This document shows positions 31,780-43,935 of a stretch of DNA of 64,000 nt, piece by piece; positions within the stretch are counted from its first letter, which is position 1, and each line of letters begins with the position of its first letter. The translations under genes and the position numbers were made by a program. This DNA is from Gordius sp. MW1 (taxonomy: Eukaryota > Nematomorpha > Gordioida > Gordea > Gordiidae): positions 30,752,001 to 30,816,000 of the forward strand of contig OZ038526.1 in assembly GCA_964036665.1 (NCBI GenBank), read 5' to 3'. The notes below the pieces were generated by a model. That model worked only from the letters and a program-made list of their open reading frames with translations. It was not told the DNA's origin and made no database searches.

Positions 31780-34040
31780 AACACAACCAAGTCCGCTGGT
31801 CCCATTTACTTCTTGAGTTGGCGAGATTTGTGAAAGCGAGCGCTGTAAAGCGGCGATCGAAACGCGCGATTTTCAAATAGATATCTAAATGATATTGCAC
31901 AAATTTAATATTTTATTTTAGGAATTATTTCTAAATAGATCATTATTAGTAAATTTGGCATCATAAAAGGAACGGGGCAAAAGTTGTTAAAATCAGTGTA
32001 AAGATGGGTTAATGTAGGTTAAGATTGGAATAAGGGTTTAAAAACCGCGTTAAATAGTTTTAACAATTTAAACATTGTGTAAGAAAAATATATGGGTCCC
32101 CATCAATCGATACCACAATAAAATTATTATAAAAACTTCAATTTTTTAAGTGAAATCTCAAAATTGGGGAAATTTGATTGAAAGATTAATTTTACTATTT
32201 CGAGGCTCGTTATTCAAAAGTTTAAAAAGATAAGTATTTTAATTTATGAATTCAAGCGCATGGAAAACTTTTCTATCACAGAAAACCCTGGTCCGGCCCG
32301 GCCGACTCAAATTTGGATTCTCGGGCGGGCCAGGGGGGAACCATTATAACAAACTAAGATTTAACAATATTTTTCATATAGTGTATTATTTTGTCACTTT
32401 TTACCATGATCGTTCCATATTCATTGATCGTAGTTCTTATGCGAAACACTCGAGAATTCTAATATTTTGCGCAGAATATAATAACTAAATTACTGCTTAA
32501 AATTCAAAAGGTGCTCATTTCGGGCCGGAAAGGTCTAATAATTCCAACATAGCCCAGCTGACACCTGGGGGATTTGGGCGGCAATTTAGAGTTATAAAAC
32601 CGGTCAGGAGTCGGTTAGGGTAGAAAAATTTTAACGAATCTTACGTAATAAGGTGAGAGGAATTTGATTGATTTTTACATATGTTAAACTTTCAAGCTCG
32701 ACCCTAGAATTCCACTTTGCAATTCAAATCGATTCCGAGGACAATTAAAAGGAAATTATATTTTTCTAGGCAATTTATGATTAGTTAGGCATGACAAACA
32801 TGAGAGGAGGACAAGTGTGAAAAGCGTAAAAGAATTTCTCTTTGTCTACCCTCTACAATGCTCTTTAATGGGTCATCCAAGGTTATATTTGGCGTAGTCA
32901 GCAGGGACTTTCGTAATTGTTTTTAAAAGTGGTGGCAAGTTAGTATATTGATTTGGCTGAGTTTTTTAGCAAACTAATGAAATCTACCTCTGAATAAATG
33001 TTTGGGAAACTAGAATATTATGATGGAAAAGAGATATCCGTTTCACTAATAAATAAGCTTATTCATCTCTCCCAAGACTATACCAAATTTTAAAATTAAA
33101 CCCTTTACCAACTAAAACAAAAAATTAAGAGGCTTTTATATTTCAAAAGAATTTTCGCAGTTTTAATTTGCAGAAAAAAACAATGGATTAAATTTCTCCC
33201 AAGAATCAAAGTTAGTAACCCACTAGGAATCGCCAGATACCTGTACAAGGCACCCCACTCCACTTACTAAACCATAGTTTAGGGTAGAGTGCAGAATTAC
33301 TTTTTTTCAACCCGGACCCGACCGGAAAGCATTTTAAAAATTTTCAGCCCGTGGTCGGGTTTCGGGTCACCGATGCAGCCCTCTAGTTTAGAGCATAAGT
33401 CTGTTTTCACCACTCAATCGCTATTTGAAAGTTAGTTTTTCAAAAAAATGCGTTCTACCACTACTTGAAATCAATCAAAAACAACTTGTATGACATGAAT
33501 TTATTAAAATCGCTAATTAAACAAGCGTTATTTTTACGGTAAATAAGCCTTAAATTTTTTGAAACGCTCAGCCTAGGAGGCCATGCAATATTCTCGATCC
33601 CTGAGAGTAAAAAAAGCTAACAGCCAGCCAGTGTGCGTGCGATGCTTTTCAATAAAACACATTCTACTACTACTATTAAAACCGTGGTGGCAGCACAATC
33701 AATCTCTAAAATATTTCTTTCCTCGATAGATGTAGATGATCATAGCTTAGCGATCGAATAGTAAGTATGGTTTTAGGTGACCTCGAGGAGGGAAGCGATC
33801 AAATTTTTTGTGTGCTTCGATTATGCAGGCAGAAGGAATGGATAGATCACATAAGTAGTTGTTAGTAGTAGTTAAAATTTGCGAAGAATGTAAGCTAAGC
33901 TCTAAAGGGAGTATAGAGAATTAGGTATCAGATTAAAACCGATCATTTTCGTTATTAATAGCTGTGAAACGTGAAGCCAATAATGAAATTTCGATTGTGC
34001 TCAGCTAACTGCCATTGCAATTCACAGCTCAGACGTGTAT
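31780..34040. other. Region upstream of Mrtf, no gene seen
   Basis: Should contain the Mrtf promoter and 5' leader, but no TATA box or other core element stands out. GC-rich scraps such as CCGGCCCGGCCGACTCAAAT (near 32295) and GACCCGACCGGAAAGC (near 33305) belong to the GGGCTCGGG repeat family. No supported coding region on either strand. Confidence 0.5.
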
Positions 34041-34043
34041 GCT

Positions 34044-34196
34044 CATGGCGTAGCCAGGATTGGATTGGGGGGGGGGGGAGCGAAATGATAACTTTCAGTA
34101 ATTGTAGCGATATTTATATCATATTTTGAAGAAATTTTTGGATTTAGAAGGGAGGGGCAGCCGTCCCTCTTTGCCCCCCCCTGGCTAGGACTGTGG
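34044..34196. mobile_element. GGCGTAGCCAG MITE, copy 1
   Basis: Left CATGGCGTAGCCAGGATTGG followed by a G-run; right a C-run and CCTGGCTAGGAC. Inverted-repeat structure as in the better-bounded copy at 39154-39302. Confidence 0.75.
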
Positions 34197-34329
34197 TATA
34201 ATTTTATAATTCAGTTTTTAAGCTGGGCTATTAAAAGTTAAATTTTCATTATTGGAACAAATAGCGGACCACTCCGTTGCCCAGGTCAAAAATCGGGAGG
34301 TTCGGACTATAACTTACAGCTGCTTTGAG

Positions 34330-34560
34330 TTAGTTATTTTTTTCTTCATTATCATGTATTTGGTCCCACAGTCGTGGGGGGTTTATTTTAATAAGTTTGA
34401 TCGGGTCCGGGGGCCATGATTTATCTTCTGAGTTTTCATAACTTTGTCCACTTGCCCTTTCCTTCCTCTCTTCCCCGGAACCTTCGTGTCCAATTTTTTT
34501 CAAAATTTGCATCATAAGTCTCCCTTCTTAGTATATATGACCACACAACCTAGCCAATTT
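34330..34560 (-). pseudogene. LINE 3' tail fragment
   Basis: Minus-strand frame (61 codons) ends DPIKLIKINPPRLWDQIHDN, similar to the end of the LINE fragment at 2760-3140 (WKIFIKTNPTIVGPN), preceded by GREEGK-type basic residues. A short, decayed 5'-truncated LINE copy. Confidence 0.55.
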
Positions 34561-35484
34561 TTGTTATCAAGTCCGCCATAGTTAGTAATAAAAGCTAGTG
34601 GTCAAAACTTGATTTCGACAATCAAGACGAAACACAAACACAGACTGTCCCATATAACGGTTTACGGTCTAAAGGGGTAGATAAAAACTATTGTCCCGCG
34701 CACAATGAATCTTCTTCGACCCTAGCCCGAAATGCCTTTTTAATATTGACCAGACCCGAACCCAAAACCGCATATTTTATTAACTGCCCGACCCGGCCAG
34801 TGCTGGCCTTAAACAAAAATTGCATGAAACTAAACACGGGCTCAAGTCGATGAAACTAAATTCGTGGCCTTTTTATTCGTGCAATACGAAACAGCAACTT
34901 TGTTAAACACTAATAGAGGTTAGTTTCCAAGTAATTGTGTAGCTGAAATATATTATATTTTAATAAGATAGTCATAGAGCCTTGGATTGGAATCGAATTG
35001 GATTTTACCATTTCCATGGTAATTTTCCGTAAATAAAATTAAATTTATTTTAAGAAATTAGGCATAGCCATATTAAAAAAAAGTCGATAGACATTGGTTA
35101 GTAGAAAGGTGGGGGGTGGGGAATGATTAAAATTGAAACCTATGATATACATGAGGGAATCGAAATGACCTTGATTCCTCAGGCTGGGTCTTATTAGGTT
35201 TTGCATGCAGAATTTGGAACCGCGACGACTGCTCATTAAAATGAAATGTGGTCTCGATATTATACTTTAAATTTAATTTTCCCCCTTTCGAATTATTTGC
35301 TACCATTCAATCGGCCAAGAAACGTTGAAAAAATGTTAAAACTCGAAGAATGAAGCAAAAACAGTGAATAATTTAAACAAATATTTGAAATAAATGTCAA
35401 ACATTTCTTTAACTATCTATCTGACCCAATTTATTTAATGGTCTAAATTAAATAAATCGAGGAAAAAGTGGGACTAAGCTTAAA

Positions 35485-35586
35485 GGTCGATTAGGAAAAA
35501 CCGACCAAAAAAACTTTGATCTGTTTATGTTTAGTCAACTAACACCAAAGGTCGACCAAATAAACCCAGCCGTTTTTACAACACTA
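35485..35586. mobile_element. GGTCGACC MITE, copy F, truncated
   Basis: Right half only: ACCAAAGGTCGACCAAATAA then CCCAGCCGTTTTTACAACACTA. The left tip is missing. Confidence 0.75.
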
Positions 35587-35599
35587 CTATCTCGCATTG

Positions 35600-35745
35600 G
35601 CAATAATGACTTAAGGATGGGCAAAATGATGAATTTTTTGAAATTTTAGCCCTAAATGTATTAAATTTTAAAGAGTTTTTAATTAAGAGGGGGGGGGCAG
35701 CTGCTCCTCCGCGCCTCCCCCTGATTACGCCCATATAATTTACCC
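35600..35745. mobile_element. GGCGTAGCCAG MITE, degraded copy
   Basis: GGATGGGC at the left, then a G-run GAGGGGGGGGGCAGCTG, C-rich tract and GATTACGCCCAT at the right. Resembles the 34044 and 39154 copies but with eroded ends. The following stretch to 36690 shows nothing recognisable apart from a C-run near 36150. Confidence 0.5.
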
Positions 35746-36696
35746 TAAACAGGCTTAGCCCCCCCAGACCTGATATTTAATAAATACCAAAGGCCGGGGC
35801 AAAAGTGTCGCTAAAAAGTTCACATTCGACGCTTAAATCATAAAAATCTATGATCAGGTTGCATCAATTCGTCATAGAACTTGAGGATTCACTCCGAAAT
35901 TTTCGAATCGACCTCTATAAATGTCATAAAATAATCAAAACAAATCATCCAATGGATTTCGAGATGCGTGCGGATTTGATTTTCCCCAAATTTAACGCCC
36001 TAAAATTTAATATCTTGCCACGCTAAAATTTTTTACATCCACCACATCAATAATAGACCGGCTGCTTCTAAAATCAATTATAAAATTTGAAGGAAAAAAG
36101 TTGATATATAAAAGACCCCAAAATTCTCAATTAAAATCTATAACTCACCCCCCCCCCCTTCCTTTAACACTTATGCTCTTGGATGATTTAAAAACAGGAA
36201 ATGTTTCTTAAAAATTTCTTCTAATTTATATTTATTTTTGTCAATATCCCTATCTCTACTTAAATTATAAAATTAAAAATCGCTTCTATTTAATAAGTTT
36301 TGAAATAATTTTTAGAATTTAGCCCTAAATCTAATGTTGAAACAGTTTTTCGATGCAAAAATACCCATTGCTTAAATCCTGCGAGATTATTCTATGAGTT
36401 AGCTTACAAATTATAGACAACAGCGCTTCGGCGAATTTACTATAAGCAACAGATTTAAACTTGTAAATAATTTAACACTTTTATGTATTGACGTAACGGA
36501 AGGGAAATGAAGGGAAAAACTGATTTATAGATTTCAGCTTTTAAAGATTCGAAAGACACAAGGACTCGTAAAAAAAGGGAGCTGTCGCGATCGGATAAAA
36601 TTTTAAATTTTCTAAGGTCAAATCATTCAGAAAGCGTCAAAATTTGAGATTAGATAACAAAATTAATAGAAATGACGACCACATAAAAAAGGGAAG

Positions 36697-36855
36697 TAGT
36701 GTTGTAAAAACGGCTGGGTTTCGTTCGGTCGACCTTTAATTATATATGACTAAACATAAACAGACATTAATTTGAAAAACAATGCCAGAGTCGACCGTTA
36801 GCTTTAGTTGAACCAAAGGACGACCAAACAAAACCCAGCCGTTTTTACAACACTA
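36697..36855. mobile_element. GGTCGACC MITE, copy G (best TIRs)
   Basis: TAGTGTTGTAAAAACGGCTG at the left and its near-exact reverse complement CAGCCGTTTTTACAACACTA at the right. Flanks AAGGGAAG and GTGGGAAG match at 6 of 8. The TAGTG tip fits the hAT terminal consensus. Confidence 0.9.
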
Positions 36856-36924
36856 GTGGGAAGAAGCACCATAAAATCACCAACTAGCTGTTTTCATTCT
36901 ATAATGTGGGAGATGAGGCATAGC

Positions 36925-37600
36925 TAGAGGCCTGCACGGACCGCCCAAAGCCCGACCCAACCTGATCGGGTCGGGCTCTGGCAGAATTTAATAAAACAAT
37001 CGGGCCTCGGGCTCGGGTCGGGCCTGATGAGGCGGTATCGCCTGAGCCCGGCCCGAATTGACTAAAGCAAACAAATCTTTTATAACATATCATAAAAACA
37101 AACTCAATCCTATATTAAGTAACTATCTTCATACCCCTACATAATATAACTTTCAAGCTTTAGCTTTTTCCTCCTGTCTATTATAACATTTTGACCTAAA
37201 TTGCTAATCTTATTCTAGTATTCTAATATAATCATATCTGTTACTTTATAAAATATTTTAAAAAGTTTTTATTTGGAACTGTTAGATAAAATATATTTTA
37301 GAAAGTTGTATTTCCAGTTTTAAATTAATAGCTGAATAAATTGTAGCGAGTGAAAATAAAATTTTATTTCAAATTTATCCTAGTTGTAAATTACGAGTAA
37401 TAACAATTAAATTCTTTCTGTATTTTATGGTGAAATAATTTTGAAAAATTTTAAATACATTTTAAAATTTTAAATTTGAAAAATCACGTCGCGCTATGGT
37501 CGGGCCAAAAACAAAAAGTCGTTCGGGCTCGGGCCGGGCAAATTGAAAACAGAGACGTCAGGCTCGGGTCAGGCACAAAATTTCATTTTGCAGAACTCTA
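36925..37600. mobile_element. 676-bp hAT-type element with GGGCTCGGG repeats
   Basis: Perfect 8-bp duplication GGCATAGC (36917-36924 and 37601-37608). Ends TAGAGGCCTGCACGG and TTTTGCAGAACTCTA form short inverted tips. The subterminal regions are filled with GCCCGACCC / GGGCTCGGGTCGGGC motifs in opposite orientation. No transposase. Similar GC motifs at 17110-17150, 33300-33370, 34720-34800, 37800-37880 and 39590-39690 are probably fragments of relatives. Confidence 0.88.
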
Positions 37601-38262
37601 GGCATAGCTAGCAGCAAATTCGTTTGGAATTAACCGATAAAAATTAAACGAAAACGACTAAGATTTTTAGGTATTTCTTATAAATTTTTCAATTAAAAAG
37701 GATTTGCCATATATATTAGATTTTTGGACGTGCTCTAGTTGTAAATTTAACGAAATTGATGCTCAAATTTAAAAAATCATAATTTCGTTCCGAGCAGTTT
37801 CATTGATTCGAGCATGGTCGAGCCGACACTTAGAAGGGTTCGGGCGAGCCTGGGACCGAGCCGGACCGGGCCGGGTGGGCAAAAAAATTTAAACAAATTT
37901 GGCCCTTGACCAAAGAGTAAACTCGTAAGGGGTGTCAAAATAAGTAATAAAATTTAATTCCAATCTCCGTCGATTGATGCGACGAGTTCAATGTAAAATA
38001 TTGATTTTTGATTTTAACGGAGTCGCGGAGATGTTTAAAGGATTAAGGGTCTCGGCTCGAGAACGAACCAAAATTCCGGGATTTAAAGGGGAGTAAGGAG
38101 GCGCGGCTGAGAGTTTAAAAAATTTTGTTTTAAAATCTAGTTAATTTAATTATCTTAATGAAACAAAAAAGTCTAAAACCTTGTAATATTACTTTACTTA
38201 ATTCCGTATCGAAACGATTAAAGCATACTTTTAAAAAGGTATATTCTATCGACGTCTCGGTC

Positions 38263-38330
38263 CTATAGACTAGATAGACTACTCATCAATTCCATTTTTC
38301 CGCCATTTTGAAATATGCACAAATAAGGGG
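38263..38330. mobile_element. Partial copy of the TATAGACTAGATAGAC element
   Basis: TATAGACTAGATAGACTACT then CATTTTTCCGCCATTTTGAAA matches the reverse complement of the right end of the element at 46659-47094. The other end is not found. Confidence 0.6.
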
Positions 38331-39153
38331 GAAGGACATATATATATTATTATAGTAATTATAGTTATTTAAAGTGTTTAAAACGTAATAAAAGAACTCA
38401 TGAATTAGTTAGATATTAAAAACAACATCTTAAAATGTATATCATATACAAAACTCATAAGAATAAAAAATAAATATACCATGATGACGTGATGTTAAAA
38501 CAATTTAGTGCCATCTCCATTTTATTGAATAATCATTTTATATTAATTGCTATGCAATTTATGGGCTCGCTTTAGGTTGTCCATCCATCCGTCCTATCCA
38601 ACTCGTAATTTAACAACTGCTGTGGAAATTTATATGGGTTTTTAATGGCTGTGGATTATGTTTTTGTAAAAGACTTTTATTTCGCTTTCGCAAATAGACT
38701 AGCTAATGACCGATGGTTGGCTTTAATTTTTTCGACCTCGCCCGGGCCCAAATTCCATTTTTGTTTTTGTTTCCCGCCTGATTACCTTTATGTATAAATT
38801 TGTATAAATTTATTATGGCAACTTATCTAGGTTGTCGCTTTATAACGGATAATTGCGAAACTGGCTAATCGATTCCCCGCAAATTCATAGTGTTTTAACT
38901 TGTACTTTATAAAAAACACAAATAAAAAATGCGAAACGTCAGAAATGCCTGACCTAGGCTGTGCTGAACAGTGCGGCTATAAAGTACCTAATGGGTCTCC
39001 TAATTTATCGCTCCATTAGCGACGAAAAAATACTCGAAGGTGTTAAGAGCCATTCCACATTTGACAATTGACATTTACTCAACAATCGCTTTAAGTGGCA
39101 ACAGAGTTCTACAACCTTTAAACCACTTCCCTAAATAATACGAGAGATGCGTC

Positions 39154-39302
39154 CATGGGCGTAACCAGCATTGGGATTAGGGGGGGGGGCAATTATGATT
39201 CAGGGAGGGGCGAAATTATCCTTTTTTAAAATTTTAGCCATAATTTTAATAAATTTTAAGATTAAAGGGGGGGGGGGCAGTCCCTGCCCCCCTGGCTATA
39301 TG
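39154..39302. mobile_element. GGCGTAGCCAG MITE, copy 2 (8-bp TSD)
   Basis: CATGGGCGTAACCAGCATTG ... CCCCCCTGGCTATATG between perfect octamers GATGCGTC (39146-39153 and 39303-39310). Internal G-runs. Non-coding. Confidence 0.88.
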
Positions 39303-39310
39303 GATGCGTC

Positions 39311-41470
39311 ATTGGAACAAAGACCACGGGCAACCAAAAATATTACATAGATTCTTACAATCAATTTTAAAAGCTCTTATGGTATTGCTGTAAAAATCAT
39401 GGAAAATCTTGCCAAATTTTTTGATATACATATATGCGACGAAAATGTCGGAAAATCATAGCGCATCGAGTTTAACCTAAAAATATGACAAATAAATAAA
39501 ATTTTGCGGATAATAACTAGTTTAATAAAAACTTAGTAGCCAGAGCTAGTTTTATAAGATCTGACAGCTAATGTCCCCACAATAAGCCCGACGGTCCGAA
39601 AAAGTTTTAAGTCGGGCTTGGGCCTTTAAATCAAGCCTAGGGTTCGGTTCGGGCTTTATGGGGCAGTCCGATCCGAGGCCCGAGCCCACAAGTACTTGAT
39701 TTATATAACCTCCAGCGTTAAAACCTAGCAGTCCGAAAATTCTTTTGTATACTAAACGAATTTAGAGCCTCTCTAAATCATTATAAAATCTTATTCCTTC
39801 CTTGCCATCTAATAATACAAATGGTGGCTACGCCCAGGTTTTAGGTCATGCTACTAATAAGACATATATTAAAGTTTTAAGTTTAATATATAATGTGTAG
39901 GTAATTAAGAACCACAAAAATCTTAATTTTGCATTTCCGTTTCTGGTATACTTAACCATTAAACTTATGTGATGGTATCCTCTAATAAAATAAAACTAAA
40001 TATACATTTGCTAATCAAAATAAAGAGAAAATATTTGTGTATAACATTTTTCAAATGCACTTAAAATTAAGTAGATAATAGATGTTTCTTATCACGGCTT
40101 AGTAATAAAAGATTGAACCATCATTGTAGGGCCAAAAAAATCCATTTATATTAGGAAAATTACAATGTATAGATATAAAATATAAGGATATAGGTCATTA
40201 CTGAATGTATTTAGCTGGCTGACTTAAATTTTATACACACATGAAGAAAGGTGCAGGCAAAATAGTGAAATAACATTTTAGAAAAAAAAACTTTTATCAA
40301 AGTAATAAGTTAAAAAAACTCATTTATGTATGTTTCAATATTGTACAAATTTTAAAATTGCAATTGTTTAGAGATCAACATCAAAAATAATGACTAAAAG
40401 GCAATAATAGACAATATATTTAAAAAATCAAACTTGATCCACTAAAAGCTAAGATAAAGTAAAAGGGTGACCCTACAAAATATTTGTCCCATTCTGTCCA
40501 TAAATATTACTACATTTATGAAAGTCAATTATAAAAATTTGAAAGGAATGTTCACCTAATGTTTAATTTTATAAGTCATCAATTTATTATTAAAGATAAT
40601 TATGGCCTAACATATGTCATTCAATATTCATCAGAAAATTCTGTAACATACAACAAAAATTGCAATAATTAATCTAATATATTAAATCATATTATTAATT
40701 TACATGGTAATGTGCTATAATTTATTATATATTGTAATAAATGAGTAATTAAAAAATATCAATCTCTCTCCAAAAAATTCATATATTAATATTAAACTAA
40801 AATAATTATAAAATTTATAAACAATGACTAATTGAACAGAGGATATTTGATTTAAAATAGAAAATTATTCAGATAAAAGAGTATATACCAAAATTTCAAA
40901 TAAGTTGTGTAGTAATAGAATAGTTATTTTTTAATAGTCACATATATATTAAAAAGACAAAATAGGATATTCACTTTCACTTACTTGAAATATGATTCAG
41001 AATTACAACTAGCGAGCAACAGGTGTAAAGTTTTATGAATCCATAAAACATGTGCTTTATGTAGCCAACTGGTAAAACTGCTTTCGAAAATGTTTTGTCG
41101 TTTTTTATACAGTAGAAAATAATTATCTTGATTTTTTAAAGGCTTAACTTTTATTATAATAATTTCCCTTTATAATAGAGAGTAAAAAATAAATGAGCTA
41201 ATAGCGAATTATATTAAATGTCTAACAGATTATTTGAAAATATTATACCTAACGAAAATATTGATTAAGTCTACAATTAATGCTTGTAACACATTTTGCA
41301 ACATATTAAAAGGCGTAATCATTCCACAAATGAGAATATTTAAAATATATTTTTAATTAACAGTTCTCTATTCACCTTAAACATACGGATTTACAAAAGT
41401 TAAAGGTGGATATTGTCGAGGAAGAAAGACAATTTTTTTATTAAGGAAGTAGGAAATGCAATGTAATTGA
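39311..41470. other. AT-rich stretch, nothing recognised
   Basis: Apart from GGGCTCGGG repeat scraps at about 39590-39690 and a GGTGGCTACGCCCA MITE tip near 39823, no coding frame, RNA gene or repeat structure stands out. Confidence 0.5.
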
Positions 41471-42360
41471 TGCATATTTATTTTTGGCCAGAAGACACGC
41501 GACACGTAACTCTGCGAGGAACAAGAATTATAAACAAATGTATATATCTAAATCGTAAATGTTCTACACACGTTTCTCACAACCTTTGAACCCTCATCGC
41601 TTCCCCCTTTTTCACAATTAAAGTGCTTTAGATAGCCTGGGGCATGCCCTAATCGCTATATTTATTTAGGTTATTTTAGCGAGGATCCAACAGTATCATA
41701 ATGTGGCGCTATCGGAGAAGCTCTAAGATCGAGCGAACTAGTGGAACGCGATCTCCACCTGATATTTCGATTTGACAACTCATTTTCATGTCGCCCCATC
41801 CTCCAATTCCAAGTTTTCCTTTCCCTTAACAGATCCACGTTGCGATGGTGTTGCCTTCCAGCGCCCACACGTATTAAGAACGCGCTCCGCGCCTGGCTGT
41901 TATGGTGCCATTCATCCATTTATACGGACCCAAAAACATGGGAACCCACACTATGTCTTCAACGTTTAACTAATGAGCTCTTCCTGACTCCTTCCATCGT
42001 AATGCTATGGTCTCTTGATACCTGCATCCAGGGCTTTGTATTTGGTTCACGCTTGACCGAGGACCCCCATTTTGTTAATGCAACCGGGCAGTTGCAACAA
42101 CACGCGTCACGTGGGGATAAATACCGGCTAGGTCCCCTTTTTTATTGATACGCCCACTTCTCTTTCCCTTACAGCTCAAGGCGTCGTTTTTATCTGAATC
42201 GTCCTCTGTCGGATCATACTATCCACAACCCTATTCGCAACTGGCAAGCGCGCCTCTTGATGATCGACGAAGTTTACGCAATAGCGCTCCGTGGCTATTC
42301 TCGAGTTCCAACACACCTATGTAGAGGCTCTTTCGCACGTTAGAATTCGCCTAGACGGGG

Positions 42361-42800
42361 TCAAGGGAAAGTAACGTGCGAAAGAGCCTCTACAACTAAC
42401 GTCTGGGCAGCGTTGCGAAGGCCAAATGGCATGCGAAGAAATTCAAAAAGACCGAACGGGGTTGTGATGGCGGTTTTAGAAATATCCTCGGGGGCCATTG
42501 GAATTTGGTAATATGCCCTGACTAAGTCGATCTTTGAGAATACCGTTTTATTGCAAAGGGTCAGCGCAAAATCATGGAGGTGGGGAAGGGAATAACAGTC
42601 GGGAATTGTACGACTGTTGAGCATGCGATAGTCACCACAAGGTCTCCAATCTCCCGCGGCCTTCTTGGGTACCATGTGCAGGGGTGAGGACCAGTCACTG
42701 TTAGAGGGACGGATTATACCAAGTTCGAGCATGTGAGTAAATTCGTCTCGGGCAATCTTAAGCTGTCCGGGAAGAGTCTCCTTGGCTTTGAGCGAACCGG
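42361..42800 (-). pseudogene. Gypsy RT fragment (inverted part)
   Basis: Minus-strand frame encodes [66 protein letters not shown], which are consecutive Ty3/Gypsy RT motifs. It then runs directly into the reverse complement of the LTR start, so the YxDD catalytic motif and everything after are missing. Confidence 0.9.
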
Positions 42801-43016
42801 GGGGCCGTTGGTGTGGATATGGTGTTGAGTGCTATGAGTTACTTGAGCCTTATAATCAGAAGGGGACACTATGGAGGCATACTTATGAAGTAGTGATTTG
42901 ATTGGGGAGGTGCCAATTATCCCAACTTGTATGTTGATTGACGTAGCGAGTGTAGCCTTGCCTGCAGATGTTAATGTCGTTTGATTGTCGAAAAGCTGCT
43001 TATTTTTTATGTCAAA
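42801..43016 (-). pseudogene. Gypsy pol, protease-RT linker
   Basis: Frame continues from the protease (FDIKNKQLFDNQTTLTS) through SLLHKYASIVSP, and [20 protein letters not shown], the usual sequence before a Gypsy RT. A frame change near 42790 separates it from the RT frame. Confidence 0.75.
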
Positions 43017-43024
43017 TACTAGAT

Positions 43025-43796
43025 CAGGGGTCGGCAACCTGTTTGTCCTTAAAGGCGCAATACTAAATTTGAAAATCACCGAGGGCGCATAATTTACAGA
43101 TAATCAACAGGTATAAATAGGCATCAAAAAAACAGATTTTTTATAACTTTATTTTGTTGGTGTCATACATAATAACACATATAATTCAGTGTGAAACTTG
43201 GGTGTCCATATTTACAGCTAATTTCTTATATTCTATCTGTAAATGGTTTTTTTATTCTTAGCTAGCAAATGCGATATTTTATATGACGCGATCGTTGCTG
43301 CTTTATGTTGTTGCAGTGGTTTAGTAAAAAGGCTTTGCTGGTTAGTTCTTGAAGATTAAGAAATAATTGTTTGTCTTCTAATTTCAGAGTTCATTGGATA
43401 GTCACTATCAAAATTTGTATGAACGGTCTTAAAATGTCGTTCAATATTACTTTTCTTGGGGATCGCCACACTATTATTACACAACAAACAAATACACTTC
43501 CCTTTGTAATCAACGAAACAATATAAATGTCCCCATTCATCGTTGAAATAATATGTTCTTTTTCTTTTACATTTATCCATGAAGGGTTTTGAAAGAAAAG
43601 AATTATTTCGGATTACTTGGTAGTTTTAAATGCACGGTCTACGCGTGGTCTATTCGAAATACGATCACACACTAACAAAAAATACGCGTGTTATTAGATA
43701 CGCTCATATCATACATTTACATTAATCCAGCGAGGGCGCATTAAAAATCGATCGGGGGCGCCATGGCGCCCGCGGGCGCCGCGTTGCCTACCCCTG
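43025..43796 (-). mobile_element. Non-autonomous hAT inserted in Gypsy protease
   Basis: Ends CAGGGGTCGGCAACCTGTTT and GTTGCCTACCCCTG are inverted; perfect 8-bp duplication TACTAGAT (43017-43024 and 43797-43804). It contains a minus-strand 74-codon frame (43580-43356) with a BED-type zinc finger (CLLCNNSVAIPKKSNIERHF then KTVH), as at the N-terminus of ZBED/SCAND3-like hAT transposases. The catalytic part is deleted. The Gypsy protease frame is in register across the insertion once one duplication copy is discounted. Confidence 0.92.
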
Positions 43797-43804
43797 TACT
43801 AGAT

Positions 43805-43935
43805 GGTAGTGATCAAGAATATCGGCTCCGATGATTGGCTGTTTAACGTCTGCTATTGTAAAAATCCATCTAAATTCTTTGCGTAGGCCGAGGTCCAAAG
43901 TGAAAAGCTTTTGGCCATATGTTTTGATAGGTGAC
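43805..43935 (-). pseudogene. Gypsy protease C-terminal half
   Basis: Encodes IKTYGQKLFTLDLGLRKEF and IADVKQPIIGADILDHYHL, the flap-to-C-terminus region of a Gypsy retropepsin; the DSG active site lies beyond the inversion breakpoint and is absent. Confidence 0.8.

Noticed and set aside
36899-37093. Gly/Ser/Arg-rich 64-codon ORF
   Set aside because: Lies in the GC-rich subterminal repeat of the hAT element at 36925-37600.
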